From: Prescottella defluvii
GTDB taxonomy: Bacteria > Actinomycetota > Actinomycetes > Mycobacteriales > Mycobacteriaceae
Direction of reading: 5' to 3'
Length of the DNA: 64,000 nt
Assembly: GCA_029690005.1 (NCBI GenBank)
Contig: CP121458.1
Span: forward strand, 62,001 to 126,000
Of this stretch, positions 54,569 through 64,000 are shown piece after piece. The number at the start of each line of letters is the position of its first letter. Positions within the stretch are counted from its first letter, which is position 1. Below the pieces are notes generated by a model that worked only from the letters and a program-made list of their open reading frames with translations, had not been told where the DNA came from and made no database searches. The translations under genes were made by a program, and so were the position numbers.

Positions 54569-56395
54569 TTACTCCGCGACGGTGCGGAAACCGAGCATCA
54601 TGTCGTGGTCCTCGTGGTCGAGCATGTGGCAGTGCCACACGTAGCCCTGCAGCGGACCGGACGGGTCCGGCGCGCTCATCGCGTGCCCGCCGTGGTCCGC
54701 CGGCGGCTGGGCCGGTGCCGCATTCTGGCCGCCGAACGTCGCGTCGGGGTCGAACCCGAGCCGTTCCGCCGTCGGGAAGGCGACGACGATGCGGGTGATC
54801 GACGCCGGATCCGCTACCACCGTGTCCTTGAATCCGGTCTCCCACGGCTCGGGCGGCACCAGCGGCGAGGTGGCGAACTCGTCGGCGGGTGGCGCCCACT
54901 TGGTGCCGATCGGCGGCTGGGGATACTTCTGTGTATAGCGCGACACGTCGATGCTCTGGCGGCCGAGGACCCGAAAGTTGACCAGGTGCAGGTGAATCGG
55001 ATGCGGCTCCGGAGCGACGTTGACGATGTTCCACAGTTCGACCGTGCCCTGCCGCGGCATCTCGATGTCGGGGTCGCCGAAGAGAAGATTGTTGAGCGAC
55101 ATCACCGTTCCGCCGGTCGACGGATCGATCAGCTGCATGACGGTGACGGTCCGCTGCACCTGCGGCGGTGGGATGGGCTCGAGGCCCGCGGGCTGTCTCG
55201 TCCCACCGCGCAGTGTCTCCGGCACCGCACCCGTGAAGCCCCGGCCGTCCGCGACCTTGAAGCGGCAGAACAGCGGCATCGCCCGCGCGCCGCGTTGGGA
55301 CGCGGTGAGCGGCGGCGGCTCGTCGTTGCACAGTTCCACCGTCGATCCGGGCTCGAGCGCGGCGAAGTCGACGAGCAGGTCGACCCGCTCCCCGGGTGAG
55401 AGCCGCACGCGGGTCGACGGGACCGGCGCCTGCAGCATGCCGCCCTCCATGGCGAGAATCCAGAAGCGCATCCGGTTGCCGAAGAACAGATTCCACACAC
55501 TGAACGACGCAGCGTTGACGAGCCGGAGGCGGTACATCCCCCGCGCCACCTCGAGTTCGGGCCAGATCTTGCCGTTCACCACACCGACGTCGCCGGGGGT
55601 TCCGCCGTCCCACACGCCTTGCGGCACCATCGGGGTCGCACGGATGCTCTGGTGGCCGTCGGCGGTGAAGACCTTCTCCTGCAGAAGAAGCGGGATCTCG
55701 AACTCCCCCGACGGCAGGCCCCACGCGTTGTCGGCTGTGCCCGTGTCGAATTGGTCGCGCAGCAGGGACATCCCGGCGAGCCCGGCGTAGACGTTGAGAC
55801 GGGTGATACCCATCGCGTGGTCGTGGTACCACAGCTGGGTGGCCTCGTGGCCGTTCGGATACCGGTGCACGTGCCCCTGGCCGGGGCGCTGCAGGAACGC
55901 CGGGTGGCCGTCGTGTTCGGGCGGCGTCGCCACGCCGTGCAGGTGCATCGACGTCGGCACCGACGTCCGGTCCTGTTCGGCGACGCCGTGCAGTGTGGTG
56001 TCGAAGTCCGCAGCCAGCGGGTGGACACCGATCTCGTTGCGGTAGGCGACGATCAGGGGATCGCCACTGTGCGCTTCGACCGTCGGTCCGAGGTAGTCCA
56101 TGCCGCCGTACGCCAGGGCCGGCGACGGTTCCAGGTCTCGGTGGAAGCGGTGTGTGGTACTCGCGGCGCGCAGTTCGAGTTGCGAACCGGTGAGCACCGG
56201 CAGCCGTGGTAGTTCGTCGACGAACGGCTCGAGCTTCGGCGACGCGAACAGCAGTGGGCGCGCCGGATCGATGTTGCCGAAGCCGCCGAGATCCTGCGCC
56301 CGCACCGAGGCGATCCCGGCCGCCCCGACACCGAGAGCCCCCGCGGTCCACGCGAGCCCGCGGTTGAACGCGCGCCTCGACATCCGTCCGCTCAT
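54569..56395 (-). CDS. Tat-exported multicopper oxidase
   Basis: A 608-residue three-domain copper oxidase. Twin-arginine signal MSGRMSRRAFNRGLAWTAGALGVGAAGIASV. Copper sites: SMHLHG, LWYHDHAMG, HPIHLHLVNF and WHCHMLDHEDHDMM, giving one T1 and a trinuclear cluster, with Met as the likely axial T1 ligand. Resembles bilirubin oxidase/CotA/phenoxazinone synthase types. It oxidises phenols or metals outside the cell; the substrate is unknown. A Met/His-rich insert (PPADHGGHAMSAPD) precedes the last motif and may bind copper. Confidence 0.93.
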   Translation of the reverse strand: MSGRMSRRAFNRGLAWTAGALGVGAAGIASVRAQDLGGFGNIDPARPLLFASPKLEPFVDELPRLPVLTGSQLELRAASTTHRFHRDLEPSPALAYGGMDYLGPTVEAHSGDPLIVAYRNEIGVHPLAADFDTTLHGVAEQDRTSVPTSMHLHGVATPPEHDGHPAFLQRPGQGHVHRYPNGHEATQLWYHDHAMGITRLNVYAGLAGMSLLRDQFDTGTADNAWGLPSGEFEIPLLLQEKVFTADGHQSIRATPMVPQGVWDGGTPGDVGVVNGKIWPELEVARGMYRLRLVNAASFSVWNLFFGNRMRFWILAMEGGMLQAPVPSTRVRLSPGERVDLLVDFAALEPGSTVELCNDEPPPLTASQRGARAMPLFCRFKVADGRGFTGAVPETLRGGTRQPAGLEPIPPPQVQRTVTVMQLIDPSTGGTVMSLNNLLFGDPDIEMPRQGTVELWNIVNVAPEPHPIHLHLVNFRVLGRQSIDVSRYTQKYPQPPIGTKWAPPADEFATSPLVPPEPWETGFKDTVVADPASITRIVVAFPTAERLGFDPDATFGGQNAAPAQPPADHGGHAMSAPDPSGPLQGYVWHCHMLDHEDHDMMLGFRTVAE

Positions 56396-56486
56396 GACAC
56401 GTCACACTCCCCGTGGTCGCCCTACCGGAGCACGTCCGCCCGACGCTACGCCGGAACAGGCTGCCGCCCTGACGCTTTCGCCGGAT

Positions 56487-57756
56487 CTACCTGGACACTC
56501 CGGGCGGTTCAGGGCGAGCCGGACGAATCGTCATGCCCGGGCGCCGCACGACCAGCAGCCATACCGGCAGCACCGCGACGCACAGCACCGGCAGCACCGT
56601 CACCGAGCCGACCATCGCGGCGGGGATGAAGATCCCGAGCCAGCAGCTGCGCACCGCCACCACCACCGCGCCGAGAACGGCGCACGCGACCGCGAGGGTC
56701 ACCGGCACCGACGGGACGAGGGCGTGCGCGATCAGGCCCGCGTTCACGCCGAGCACGGCCGACGCGATGACGCGCCCGCCCCGAAAGCCGCTCGCGGCCG
56801 CGACGGCGAACGCCGCGAGGCTGCACAACCCCACCACCACGAGACGTGGAACGGACATCTCCGGCGCCGTCGACGCCAGCGACCGCATCGTCACGACGTC
56901 CTTGAACATGGACTGCGGACCACCGAGCGCGCCCAGGACACCCAGCACCACGCCACCCAGACCGGTCATCAGCACCGGGTTGCGGACGCGGTGGAACAGC
57001 GGGTGCAGGGCCCGGTACCCGTACACCGCGCCGAGCACGACCACCGCGGTGGCGGCGGCGATCGCAACGCCGCCGAGCACGTCGGGCAACGTTGTCGGCC
57101 ACGACCCGGGGCCGTCGATCTTCAGCACCGGTCGTCGGAGGACCGCCATCGTGACGGCGCCGGCACCGGCCGCCACCAGCGGCGTGAAGACGACGTCCCA
57201 CAGGTTGCCCCGCACCGGCCGCCCGGTCAGTTCGAGGTACGCGAGCGGCGCCGCTATCGGGGTACCGAACTGGACGCCGATCGTCGCCGCCGTCGCGAGC
57301 ACGATCACGCGCTCCGAGGCGCACGCGGGCCGCAGGCGAGCGACGATCCACACCGCGAGCGCGGCATTGACGGAGATCAGTACGTTCTCGGGACTGAGGC
57401 TCACCCCCGCACCCGAACGCGAGCACCATCGCCGCCAGCAGACTCGGCAACGCCGACAACGGGATCGGGGGCCCGATCAAGCCGGCCGTCGCCGAGTCGC
57501 GGCCGGCATGCCCGGGCGCCAGCCACACGATCGATCCGACGACGACGCCGGCCGTCGTCAGCACGACCAGGATCCACCACCGGTCGCCGCCGCCGAACCC
57601 GAAGGCGTGCGGGACACGCAGGTACAGAACCTCGGCGACGACGCGGACGGCCTCGAACACGGCGATCGGGATCGCGGCGGCGGCCACGCCCACGAGCACC
57701 GCGAGGACCGCCTCGCGCGCGATCGCACGGGCGTCGGGGTGCTCCACGTCCTTCAA
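56487..57756 (-). CDS. ClC-family chloride channel/antiporter-like protein (frameshifted)
   Basis: A multi-helix membrane protein of about 420 residues: an N-terminal part EAVLAVLVGVAAAAIPIAVFEAVRVVAEVLY...LIGPPIPLSALPSLLAAMVLAFG and, after a shift near 57410, VSLSPENVLISVNAALAVW, ATIGVQFGTPIAAPLAYLELTG and AASGFRGGRVIASAVLGVNAGLIAHALVP. The GxSLSPEN segment occupies the place of the ClC GREGPT motif, and GFRGGRV that of GGLFAP, so the filter is divergent. Ten or more helices. Ion and role unknown. Confidence 0.75.
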
Positions 57757-57924
57757 GGGCGCCTCCGGCGGTCTCGACAGAGCGCACCGTCACCGTACTG
57801 TGCCTACGCCGGATTCGTCGGCATCATCAGATTCGCCTGTCCGGCACGATCGTCCGGTTCGCCTACGCTGACGGCAGTCAATCGGGACCCGCCGCGTCGG
57901 GACTCGCCGAACCGGAGGGGTGCC

Positions 57925-58821
57925 GTGCGGTCGTCCAAGTTCAACGTCGCGTTGGCACGCGAGGCGCTCGCCGCTCGGTCGGAGACCGCACAGGGCTGGC
58001 TGCGCGGCACCGCGCCCGGCCGGACCGTGCAGCGCATGCTGTCGGGGATCATCGATATCGAGTGGGCGGACCGGTCGATGACGTTGGCGGCGCAGTCGTT
58101 CACGTCGGTGCTGCCCGTGGTGATCGCGGCGTCGACCATCGGCAGCCGCGACACGTTCACGACAGGATTCTTCTCCCAGTTCGGCATCGACCTCGAAGCC
58201 GTCGACGTGCCACCGGGAAGTTTCGAACCCACCGAGCCGACGTTCGCCGCGTTCGGCATCATCGGCCTGCTCATGGTGGTGCTCAGTGGCACGTCGTTCG
58301 CCCGCGCTCTGGGCCGGATGTACGGCCGGGTGTGGCACGTGCCGACACTCAAGATGTCCAGTTGGTGGCGCTGGGTCGCGGTCCTGCTGTCGGTGGCGTC
58401 GTCCGCCGCGCTGATCGGGTTCACCAAGATCCTGCGAGACGTTCCGTACCTGGGTGGGTGCCTCGCCCTGATCGCGCAGTTCGCCGTGTGGACCGGCCTG
58501 TGGACCCTGGTGCCGTACCTGCTCACCGAACGACGCCTGTCGCCCCGCGTGTTGTGGACCACCGGCGTGATCACCGCCGCCGGACTGTCCGTGCTCGGCA
58601 TTGCCGGCGACATCGTCCTGCCGCGGACGGTGGCCACCGCCGAGACCAAGTTCGGCGAGCTCGGCCTGGTATTCACCGCGATCGGGTGGATGTTCGTCGC
58701 GTGCGTCATCATCATCAGCGCCACCGTGATCACCAAGGCGCTCGCGCTGGACGAAGGGCCCGTCGGCCGGTACCTGCGCGGACCGCTCGAGCCACTCACA
58801 GAAACCTCCATGGTTCACTGA
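57925..58821 (+). CDS. YihY/BrkB-family membrane protein
   Basis: A 298-residue protein with six predicted membrane helices: DRSMTLAAQSFTSVLPVVIAASTIG, FAAFGIIGLLMVVLSGTSFARALGRMYGRVW, and three further hydrophobic stretches after residue 150. YihY proteins are of uncertain transport function. Start GTG 57925 follows GGAGGGG. Divergent from the ClC gene across 168 bases. Confidence 0.8.
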   Translation: MRSSKFNVALAREALAARSETAQGWLRGTAPGRTVQRMLSGIIDIEWADRSMTLAAQSFTSVLPVVIAASTIGSRDTFTTGFFSQFGIDLEAVDVPPGSFEPTEPTFAAFGIIGLLMVVLSGTSFARALGRMYGRVWHVPTLKMSSWWRWVAVLLSVASSAALIGFTKILRDVPYLGGCLALIAQFAVWTGLWTLVPYLLTERRLSPRVLWTTGVITAAGLSVLGIAGDIVLPRTVATAETKFGELGLVFTAIGWMFVACVIIISATVITKALALDEGPVGRYLRGPLEPLTETSMVH

Positions 58822-58857
58822 AGGAAGGGGCCAGGAAACGCGGGTTACCTGGGCTGG

Positions 58858-59439
58858 GTGAGTTCCTGCTACGCACTGTCACCCACCGGCACCGACGTCG
58901 ACAGCATGGCGGTCGCAGCGGCCGGCGGGGCCGACGGCGCGATGGCCGACCTCATGGTCCGCGTCCGTCCGATGGTGCTGGGTTTCTGCCGGTCACGACT
59001 GCACGGGTCGCGGCTCATCTCCGCCGAGGACGTCACACAGGAGGTGTGTATCGCCGTGGTCAGTGCACTTCCCCGCTACGAGCACCGCGGCCGCTTCACG
59101 GCGTTCGTGTTCGGCATCGCGAGCCACAAGGTCACCGACGCACTGCGCGCCGCGCATCGCGACCGGTCTCTCCCGGTCGGCGATCTCCCCGAGATCCGCG
59201 TGAACACCGACACCCCGGAGGACCACGTGGTTCGGTCGGACGACCTGCATCACATCGAGTCGATGCTCGCCATCCTCACACCGCAGCAGCGCCGCATCCT
59301 CCGACTGCGCATCATCGAGGAGAAGACGGCGGCCGAGACCGCGGACGCCCTGCACACGACCCCGGGCGCGGTCCGCGTCGCCCAACACCGCGCGCTGACG
59401 CGGCTGCGCGAGCAGTTCGCGTTCACCCGCGGCGGGTGA
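58858..59439 (+). CDS. Sigma-70 factor of the SigD/ShbA type
   Basis: A 193-residue ECF-size sigma factor. Region 2: RVRPMVLGFCRSRLHGSRLISAEDVTQEVCIAVVSALPRYEHRGRFTAFVFGIASHKVTDALRAAHRD; region 4: LTPQQRRILRLRIIEEKTAAETADALHTTPGAVRVAQHRALTRLRE. Strong similarity to M. tuberculosis SigD and actinobacterial ShbA. No anti-sigma gene is evident next to it. Start GTG 58858, 36 bases after the YihY stop; an internal ATG at 58903 is possible. Confidence 0.87.
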   Translation: MSSCYALSPTGTDVDSMAVAAAGGADGAMADLMVRVRPMVLGFCRSRLHGSRLISAEDVTQEVCIAVVSALPRYEHRGRFTAFVFGIASHKVTDALRAAHRDRSLPVGDLPEIRVNTDTPEDHVVRSDDLHHIESMLAILTPQQRRILRLRIIEEKTAAETADALHTTPGAVRVAQHRALTRLREQFAFTRGG

Positions 59440-59511
59440 CGGCCCGCGCTCGACGACGCCCTACCGTGTCGACAGGACAGGTTCCCGTTCGGCACCCGGA
59501 AGGAGCACTCG

Positions 59512-59966
59512 ATGAGCGCGTATCCCCCGGCCCGCCGGCCGCAACCGCGGTCGATGCGAAGCGACTGTGGTCCGGCGGCGTGGCGACCGCTCTCGTCGCG
59601 GCCCTCGCCGCGGTGGTGGGCCTGCTGGTCGTCCGCGGCCTGCTCGACATCGAGGTCATCACCCCCGACACGACCTTCGGGGAATCCCAGGTGACGACGA
59701 TCGCCGGGTACGCGATCGTCGCGGCACTGCTCGCCACGGCACTGCTGCACCTGCTCATGATCTCGACGCCCCGCGCGACGTCGTTCTTCGGTTGGATCGG
59801 CATACTCGCGACCGTCGCCGTGGCATTGTGGCCGTACACCGTCTACGCGACGACCGACTCGAAGATCGGCAGCTCGCTCATCTACCTCGTCGTCGGGATC
59901 GCGATCGTGACTCTGCTGTCCGGGGTGGCGGGTACTGCCCGCACCACGCGCCCGGTCGGATCCTGA
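59512..59966 (+). CDS. Small four-helix membrane protein, DUF6069-like (frameshifted)
   Basis: An about 151-residue protein with four membrane helices (GGVATALVAALAAVVGLLVVRGLLDIEVI, YAIVAALLATALLHLLMIS, FGWIGILATVAVALWPYTVYA, SSLIYLVVGIAIVTLLSGVAG). The start ATG 59512, with GGAAGGAGCACTCG before it, is in another frame; one C is missing in the ccccc run near 59530. Function unknown. Confidence 0.7.
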
Positions 59967-59980
59967 GCCGGCCGGCGCAG

Positions 59981-60453
59981 TCAGGGCGCGACGATACAGG
60001 CGGGGCCGATCGGCACACCGGGGTTCACGGTGACGGTCTCGACCGGCCCTCCCGCCGACGTCTGGTACGCCATGATCGCGTGTTCTCCGGACGCCGTCGG
60101 GTCCAGAGCGCGAGTGCGTGGTCGAACACGACGGGTGTCACCCAGAACGGGGATCCGTGGGTCCACGCGAAGTTCTGCGGAAAGAACGTCGACGCCTGGT
60201 TGTAGTCGCCGAAGGACACGCCCTGCTCGCTCGGTGTCCCGTTCCAGTTCGCGGTCCGGGCCACCACGAGATACGCGCACCCCGACCCGTACGGCGTGGT
60301 GGGGCCGCCGCTCAGTCCCGGAACGATCGTGACGTCGACGACGTCAGCTGCCGCCGACGGCGTAGCCCAGACCGCCGCTGCCGCGCACAAGGCCACCACC
60401 GACGCTACGGGGCGAGAAATTCGCAAACGCTCATACCGGTAGGTCGGTTTCAT
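59981..60453 (-). CDS. Small secreted protein of unknown function (frameshifted)
   Basis: Signal peptide region SRPVASVVALCAAAAVWATPSAAA, then DVVDVTIVPGLSGGPTTPYGSGCAYLVVARTANWNGTPSEQGVSFGDYNQASTFFPQNFAWTHGSPFWVTPVVFDHALALWT and, after a shift near 60105, GEHAIMAYQTSAGGPVETVTVNPGVPIGPACIVAP. Two cysteines could pair. About 157 residues. An immunoglobulin-like beta fold is likely; no family recognised. Confidence 0.65.
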
Positions 60454-60478
60454 GATCGCGGCCGTTACGGTCCCGACC

Positions 60479-62004
60479 TCAACGCAGATAACCGTGATGC
60501 GCAACGGGTTCGACGGCATCGTCCCGCGCACTCGTGTTGAGCCCGCGGATCAGGATGTTCCGCAACTCCCGCGGGTCGATGACGTCGTCGTAGAAGAGCG
60601 TCTGTGCCAGCGCCCACGGGCCGGACGTCTCGTTCTCCACCAGCGCGCGCCGGGTCTCGTCGTCTTCCTTCGCGGTGCGCCCGCCGACTTCCGCGGGGAT
60701 GCCGCCGAGCGTGACGGCGGGGAACGCGAGCGTCATCGTCTGGTTGTCGTAGGGATTGGCACCCATCACCGAGCTGCCGAACCCGAACGCCTTGCGCACC
60801 GTCACGTGGAACTTCGGCGTCCGCAGCCGGTGCTGTGCCGCGAACATGCGCGCGCTGGCTTTGAGAATGCCCGCCTTCTCGGATCCACTGCCCGCCATCA
60901 CGCCCGGGTTGTCCGCGAGGAACAGCACCGGCAGGTGGAACGCGCCCGCCACCTGGAGGAAGGAGGCGGCCTTGTCGGCGGCGGCGACGGTGACGGCGCC
61001 GGCCATCACCGTGGGCTGATTCGCGACGACGGCCAGGGCGTGCCCGCCGATCCGCGCGAGCGCCGTGATGATCGACGTCCCGTAGGTGGGCTGGATCTCG
61101 GTGACGGTCCCGGCATCGGCCAGCGCGGTGAGCATCGCCCGCATGTCGTAGGGGCGCTTCTGGTTCACCGGGATCAGGTCGAGCAACTCGGGCAGGGACC
61201 GCTCGCCGACGTCGTGGTTGCCGCCGTCCGGGCCCACCCACGGCGGGCGCCGCCACGCGCTGCTCGGGAAGTACGACAGGTAGCGGCGGGCCAGGGCCAG
61301 CGCATCCTCGTCCGACGCCGCGAGGTTGTGCGCGACGCCGGACGTGTCGATCGCGACCTTCGGCCCGCCGAGCGTTTGTTTGTCGATCTGCTCGCCGGTG
61401 GACGCCGCGACGAGCGGCGGACCGGCGGTGAACAGCGCGCCGTGCCCGTCGACCATGATCACGAAGTCCGACAGCGGCGCGGCGAGCGCCCCGTGCCCCG
61501 CCGACGGCCCGGTCACGATCGCGACGGTGGGCACCAGCCCCGACAGGTCGGCCATTGCCTGAAGATCGTTGGGCGCCGGACGGTTCCGCTCCAACGCATT
61601 GGCGGCACGGTGCCCGGCACCCTCGAGCATCATCACGAGCGGCACCCGGTTCCGCAGCGAGAGCTGGGCCGACCGCGTCCGCTTCGAGGCGGCCGCGGTG
61701 CCGATCGAGCCGCCCGCGACGGTGAAGTCCTCGGCTCCGATCATCACCGGGCGTCCGTCGACCGTCCCGGATCCGGCGACGAACGCGTCGGCGGGCATCG
61801 CCGGATCGCCTGTGAGCGGTCCCGATTCGACGAACGTCCCGGGTCCAGCAACTCGGCGACGCGGGCGCGGACGTCCATCCGGCCCGGTGCCCGGTAGCGG
61901 GCGACCTTCTCGGCGCCGCCCATATCGCGGGCCGCGGCCTTGCGTTCGTCCAGCCGCTCGAGGAGTGAGCGCCAATCGGCACTGTTACCGGCATCCACCG
62001 TCAC
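60479..62004 (-). CDS. Acyl-CoA carboxylase beta subunit (carboxyltransferase, frameshifted)
   Basis: An about 508-residue AccD/PccB-type carboxyltransferase. N-terminal WRSLLERLDERKAAARDMGGAEKVARYRAPGRMDVRARVAELLDPG, then after a shift near 61840 TFVESGPLTGD, VAGSGTVDGRPVMIGAEDFTVAGGSIG, IVTGPSAGHGALAAPLSDFVIMV, PYDMRAMLTALADAG and FLADNPGVMAGSGSEKAGILKASARMF. The oxyanion-hole glycines are kept. It transfers carboxyl from biotin to an acyl-CoA; the alpha/biotin subunit is not in the window. Start GTG at 62004. Confidence 0.88.
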
Positions 62005-62121
62005 CGTCTCCTCACCTGCGAAGGCTGCGGCGGGCCGACGCCCGACGACTGTCCGTGAATGTACGAGGGTAATCGGCTCGGCAGCAACAGGAATCGCCGG
62101 GAGCTCCCTTCCGGCGACCGG

Positions 62122-62907
62122 TCAGTCGATGTCGAGCCGACGAAACGCCACCACGCTGGCGGCCGACAGGACCACCGCGACCGCGGCGAGGACGATGAAG
62201 GCGGTGACCGACACGCCCTCGACGAGTTGGCCGTCTCCGACCGCGTAGAAGAACGGGGAGACGAGCCGCGCGGGTCGGATCCAGTTCACGATCTGCGCGA
62301 GCGAATTGACGAGGTATGCGGCGGCGGCGACCGCCGCGGCGACCCCCAGCGCGATGCCCCGGCTTCCGGTGAGCGATCCGACCAGCATCGCCAGTGCCCC
62401 GAAGTCGATGCCGAGCAGGAGAACCGCAATCGTGACGCCGACGAGGTCGGCCGCGTCGACTTGCAGCTCGAACGCACGCCCGAGGAACACGCAGATCGCC
62501 GTCACCACCGACACCGGCACCGCGACCAGGCACATGGCGGCGACCTTCTCGAGCGCGATCCGCGTTCGGGTCAGCGGCAACGTCGCGACCAGCCCGAGCG
62601 TGCCGTCCTCGTTCTGGCCCGCGATGCACGACGCGCCGTATCCGATGGTAAGTAGCAGGACGACCAGGGGCAGGAAGTTGGCGTACAGGTTCGCGTTCAG
62701 CCATCCGGACGCCGATGTCAGTGGTCCGCTGATGCCGAACAGCGCCGCGAACGTGGGGTTCTGGGACATCAGATTGTCGAGCCCCGACTCGTGCCGGAAC
62801 GCCGGGTACAGCGCGACGACCACGAGAGTGTAGGCGGCCATTCCCAGCGAGCCGATCAGGAAGCGTCGGCGCAGTTGGAGGTCGAGGCGGACGAGATCAG
62901 CGGCCAT
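62122..62907 (-). CDS. ABC transporter permease (ABC-2 type)
   Basis: A 261-residue membrane protein with about six helices: RRRFLIGSLGMAAYTLVVVALYPAF, FLPLVVLLLTIGYGASCIAGQNEDGTLGLVATLPLTRTRIALEKVAAMCLVAVPVSVVTAIC. The GQNEDGTLGLVATLPLTR loop is the ABC-2 coupling segment. Its start overlaps the end of the ATPase gene by 11 bases. An exporter of unknown substrate, possibly a drug or peptide. Confidence 0.88.
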   Translation of the reverse strand: MAADLVRLDLQLRRRFLIGSLGMAAYTLVVVALYPAFRHESGLDNLMSQNPTFAALFGISGPLTSASGWLNANLYANFLPLVVLLLTIGYGASCIAGQNEDGTLGLVATLPLTRTRIALEKVAAMCLVAVPVSVVTAICVFLGRAFELQVDAADLVGVTIAVLLLGIDFGALAMLVGSLTGSRGIALGVAAAVAAAAYLVNSLAQIVNWIRPARLVSPFFYAVGDGQLVEGVSVTAFIVLAAVAVVLSAASVVAFRRLDID

Positions 62908-63822
62908 CGGACACCTCCGTGTACTGATCGCCGCGGTAGTAGCCACGGAACAGCTCGTCGAGATCGGCCCTCCGCGCAGTGATGTCGACGGCGCCCTGGT
63001 CGGCCGCAACCCGCAGACAGGGCGCGACGTCGCCCGTCACCGACAACTCGATTCGCCCGTCGTCGCACGATCGAACCTGCACCCCGTCGAGTCGAGCGAA
63101 CACGTCCGGACGTGGGGGCTGCTCGAATCGAAGTTCGATCGTGCGTGGCGAGTTCCGGCGCAGGCTCTCGACACTGGCGGTCACCACCACGCGCCCGTCG
63201 CGCAGGATGCAGACGCGCTCGACGAGCCGCTGCACCTCGTCCAGGTCGTGCGACGAGAGCAGGATGGTCCGCCCGTCCGCCACCGTTTCGCGCACCAGAT
63301 CGGCGAACTCGTCCTGCACGAGCGGGTCGAGCCCGATCGTCGGCTCGTCCAGGACCAGCAGATCGGGACGGTGCATGAACGCCATGACGAGACCGATCTT
63401 CTGGCGGTTCCCTTTCGAGAGGGCACGGGTCGGCGTGTCGAGCTCGACGCCGAACCGTTCCACGAGCTGGTCGCGATATCGCCGGTCCTTCAGTCCCCGG
63501 ATGCGGGCGAACCGGTCGAGGTGTTGGGCGCCGGTGAGTCTGGGGTGCAGCGCCAACTCACCGGGCAGGTATCCGACCCGCCGCAGGATCTGCGCCGCCT
63601 CGTGTCCCGGATCGAGGCCGAACACCCGCACCGATCCCGACGTCGGCCGGTACAGGCCGAGGAGAATCCGGATCGTCGTGGTCTTGCCGGCACCGTTGGG
63701 CCCGAGGAACCCGAACACCTCCCCCTCGTCGAGCCGGAAATCGACATCGGTGATCCCTCGTCGAGCCCCGAACCGTCGGGTGAGGTGCTCGACCCGGACC
63801 AGCGACGCCGTGGGCGGGGCAC
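62897..63822 (-). CDS. ABC transporter ATPase
   Basis: Walker A FLGPNGAGKTTTIR, signature ALSKGNRQKIGLVMAFMHRPDLLVLDEPT with Walker B, and SSHDLDEVQRLVERV (H loop); a C-terminal domain of about 90 residues follows, as in DrrA/CcmA-type exporters. No ATG or GTG is available in frame near the conserved start LVRVEHLTRRFG; a GTG at 63822 would be in frame if one base is missing near 63815, so this boundary is a guess. Partner of the overlapping permease gene. Confidence 0.88.
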
Positions 63823-63925
63823 CCCTCGGATGATAGTTCCCGGGTGCCGCCACCTGTGGGCGATCGGGACCGCGGCAAGCGCTGGCAGGGAGATCCGTTC
63901 GGCCGCGGGAATACCCCGGAAACGA

Positions 63926-63971
63926 CGCGTGCGCGGCCACCCGGGCCGAAGGCCGAGCGACCGCGCACGCG
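63926..63971 (-). terminator. Hairpin at the right edge, probable terminator of a gene beyond the window
   Basis: An 11-bp stem (63926-63936 with 63961-63971) enclosing a GGCC-gaa-GGCC inner hairpin. A minus-strand TAG at 63985-63987 could be the stop of a gene that continues past 64000. No gene is supported between 63823 and 63984. Confidence 0.4.
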
Positions 63972-64000
63972 GGAAGAGCGGGAGCTAGACGAGCAGCTCG

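Noticed and set aside
56100-59966. Open frame of 1288 codons on the plus strand
   Set aside because: Antisense to the multicopper oxidase and ClC genes, composition of a GC-rich shadow (Arg/Pro/His-rich); only its last part overlaps the real DUF6069-like gene.
63823-63940. N-terminal extension of the ABC ATPase from an ATG at 63940
   Set aside because: The added residues are not conserved ATPase sequence and run through what looks like intergenic DNA.

Overview
The window is high-GC actinobacterial DNA with dense genes, frequent ATGA/GTGA stop-start overlaps and many GTG starts. Gene order and protein similarity recall the Mycobacterium tuberculosis Rv3671c-Rv3683 neighbourhood: marP, NUDIX, thioredoxin-like, nth, Rv3675-like, crp, MBL hydrolase, RidA, DUF4177, two ArsA/GET3-type ATPases, whiB4, ponA2, metallophosphoesterase, tRNA-Pro. 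With the sterol and aromatic catabolic genes this points to Rhodococcus or a close relative in Mycobacteriales. No transposase, integrase, CRISPR array or plasmid gene was seen. Species was not determined.

Layout. 1-4.2 kb: conserved block from marP (cut by the left edge) to crp. 4.3-12.0 kb: an inserted catabolic region for 3-hydroxyanthranilate (kynurenine formamidase-like hydrolase, LysR regulator, MHS transporter, then ACMSD, 3-HAA dioxygenase, aminomuconate deaminase, 4-oxalocrotonate decarboxylase and aminomuconic-semialdehyde dehydrogenase). 12.0-17.6 kb: secreted SGNH hydrolase, alpha/beta hydrolase, SnoaL-tailed ECF sigma factor, MBL hydrolase, divergent SDR/TetR pair. 17.7-23.6 kb: conserved block again (RidA, broken DUF4177, ArsA pair, whiB4, ponA2). 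23.6-29.8 kb: second insertion (DUF2231/DJ-1 pair behind a stress-type promoter, secreted protein, YtcJ-like amidohydrolase, MHS transporter, LysR). 29.8-31.5 kb: YqeY, metallophosphoesterase, tRNA-Pro(CGG).

31.7-43 kb: iron-siderophore lipoprotein behind an IdeR-like box, Tat-exported type II cholesterol oxidase behind a KstR-like box, DUF457 membrane protein, GPH-type transporter with a PLP decarboxylase/lyase, an ABC-2-like membrane protein followed by a 20-residue membrane peptide, the katA-furA pair, SRPBCC protein and a TetR/SDR pair. 44-48 kb: formylglycine-generating enzyme, HAD phosphatase and a type I sulfatase, then a methyltransferase. 48.3-54.4 kb: four-gene operon of a GCS2/YbdK-type ligase, N-acetylglutaminylglutamine-type amidotransferase, S9 peptidase and M20 amidohydrolase, preceded by a SigF/SigB-like promoter; this is the best candidate for an unusual system. 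54.5-64 kb: multicopper oxidase, ClC channel, YihY protein, SigD/ShbA-like sigma factor, DUF6069-like and secreted small proteins, acyl-CoA carboxylase beta subunit, and an ABC exporter.

Quality warning: more than thirty single-base frameshifts interrupt otherwise intact, well-conserved genes, including core genes. Almost all are an apparent missing base in a short G/C run. They look like sequencing errors of a draft assembly, not pseudogenes; such genes are annotated over their full extent with the shift position stated.
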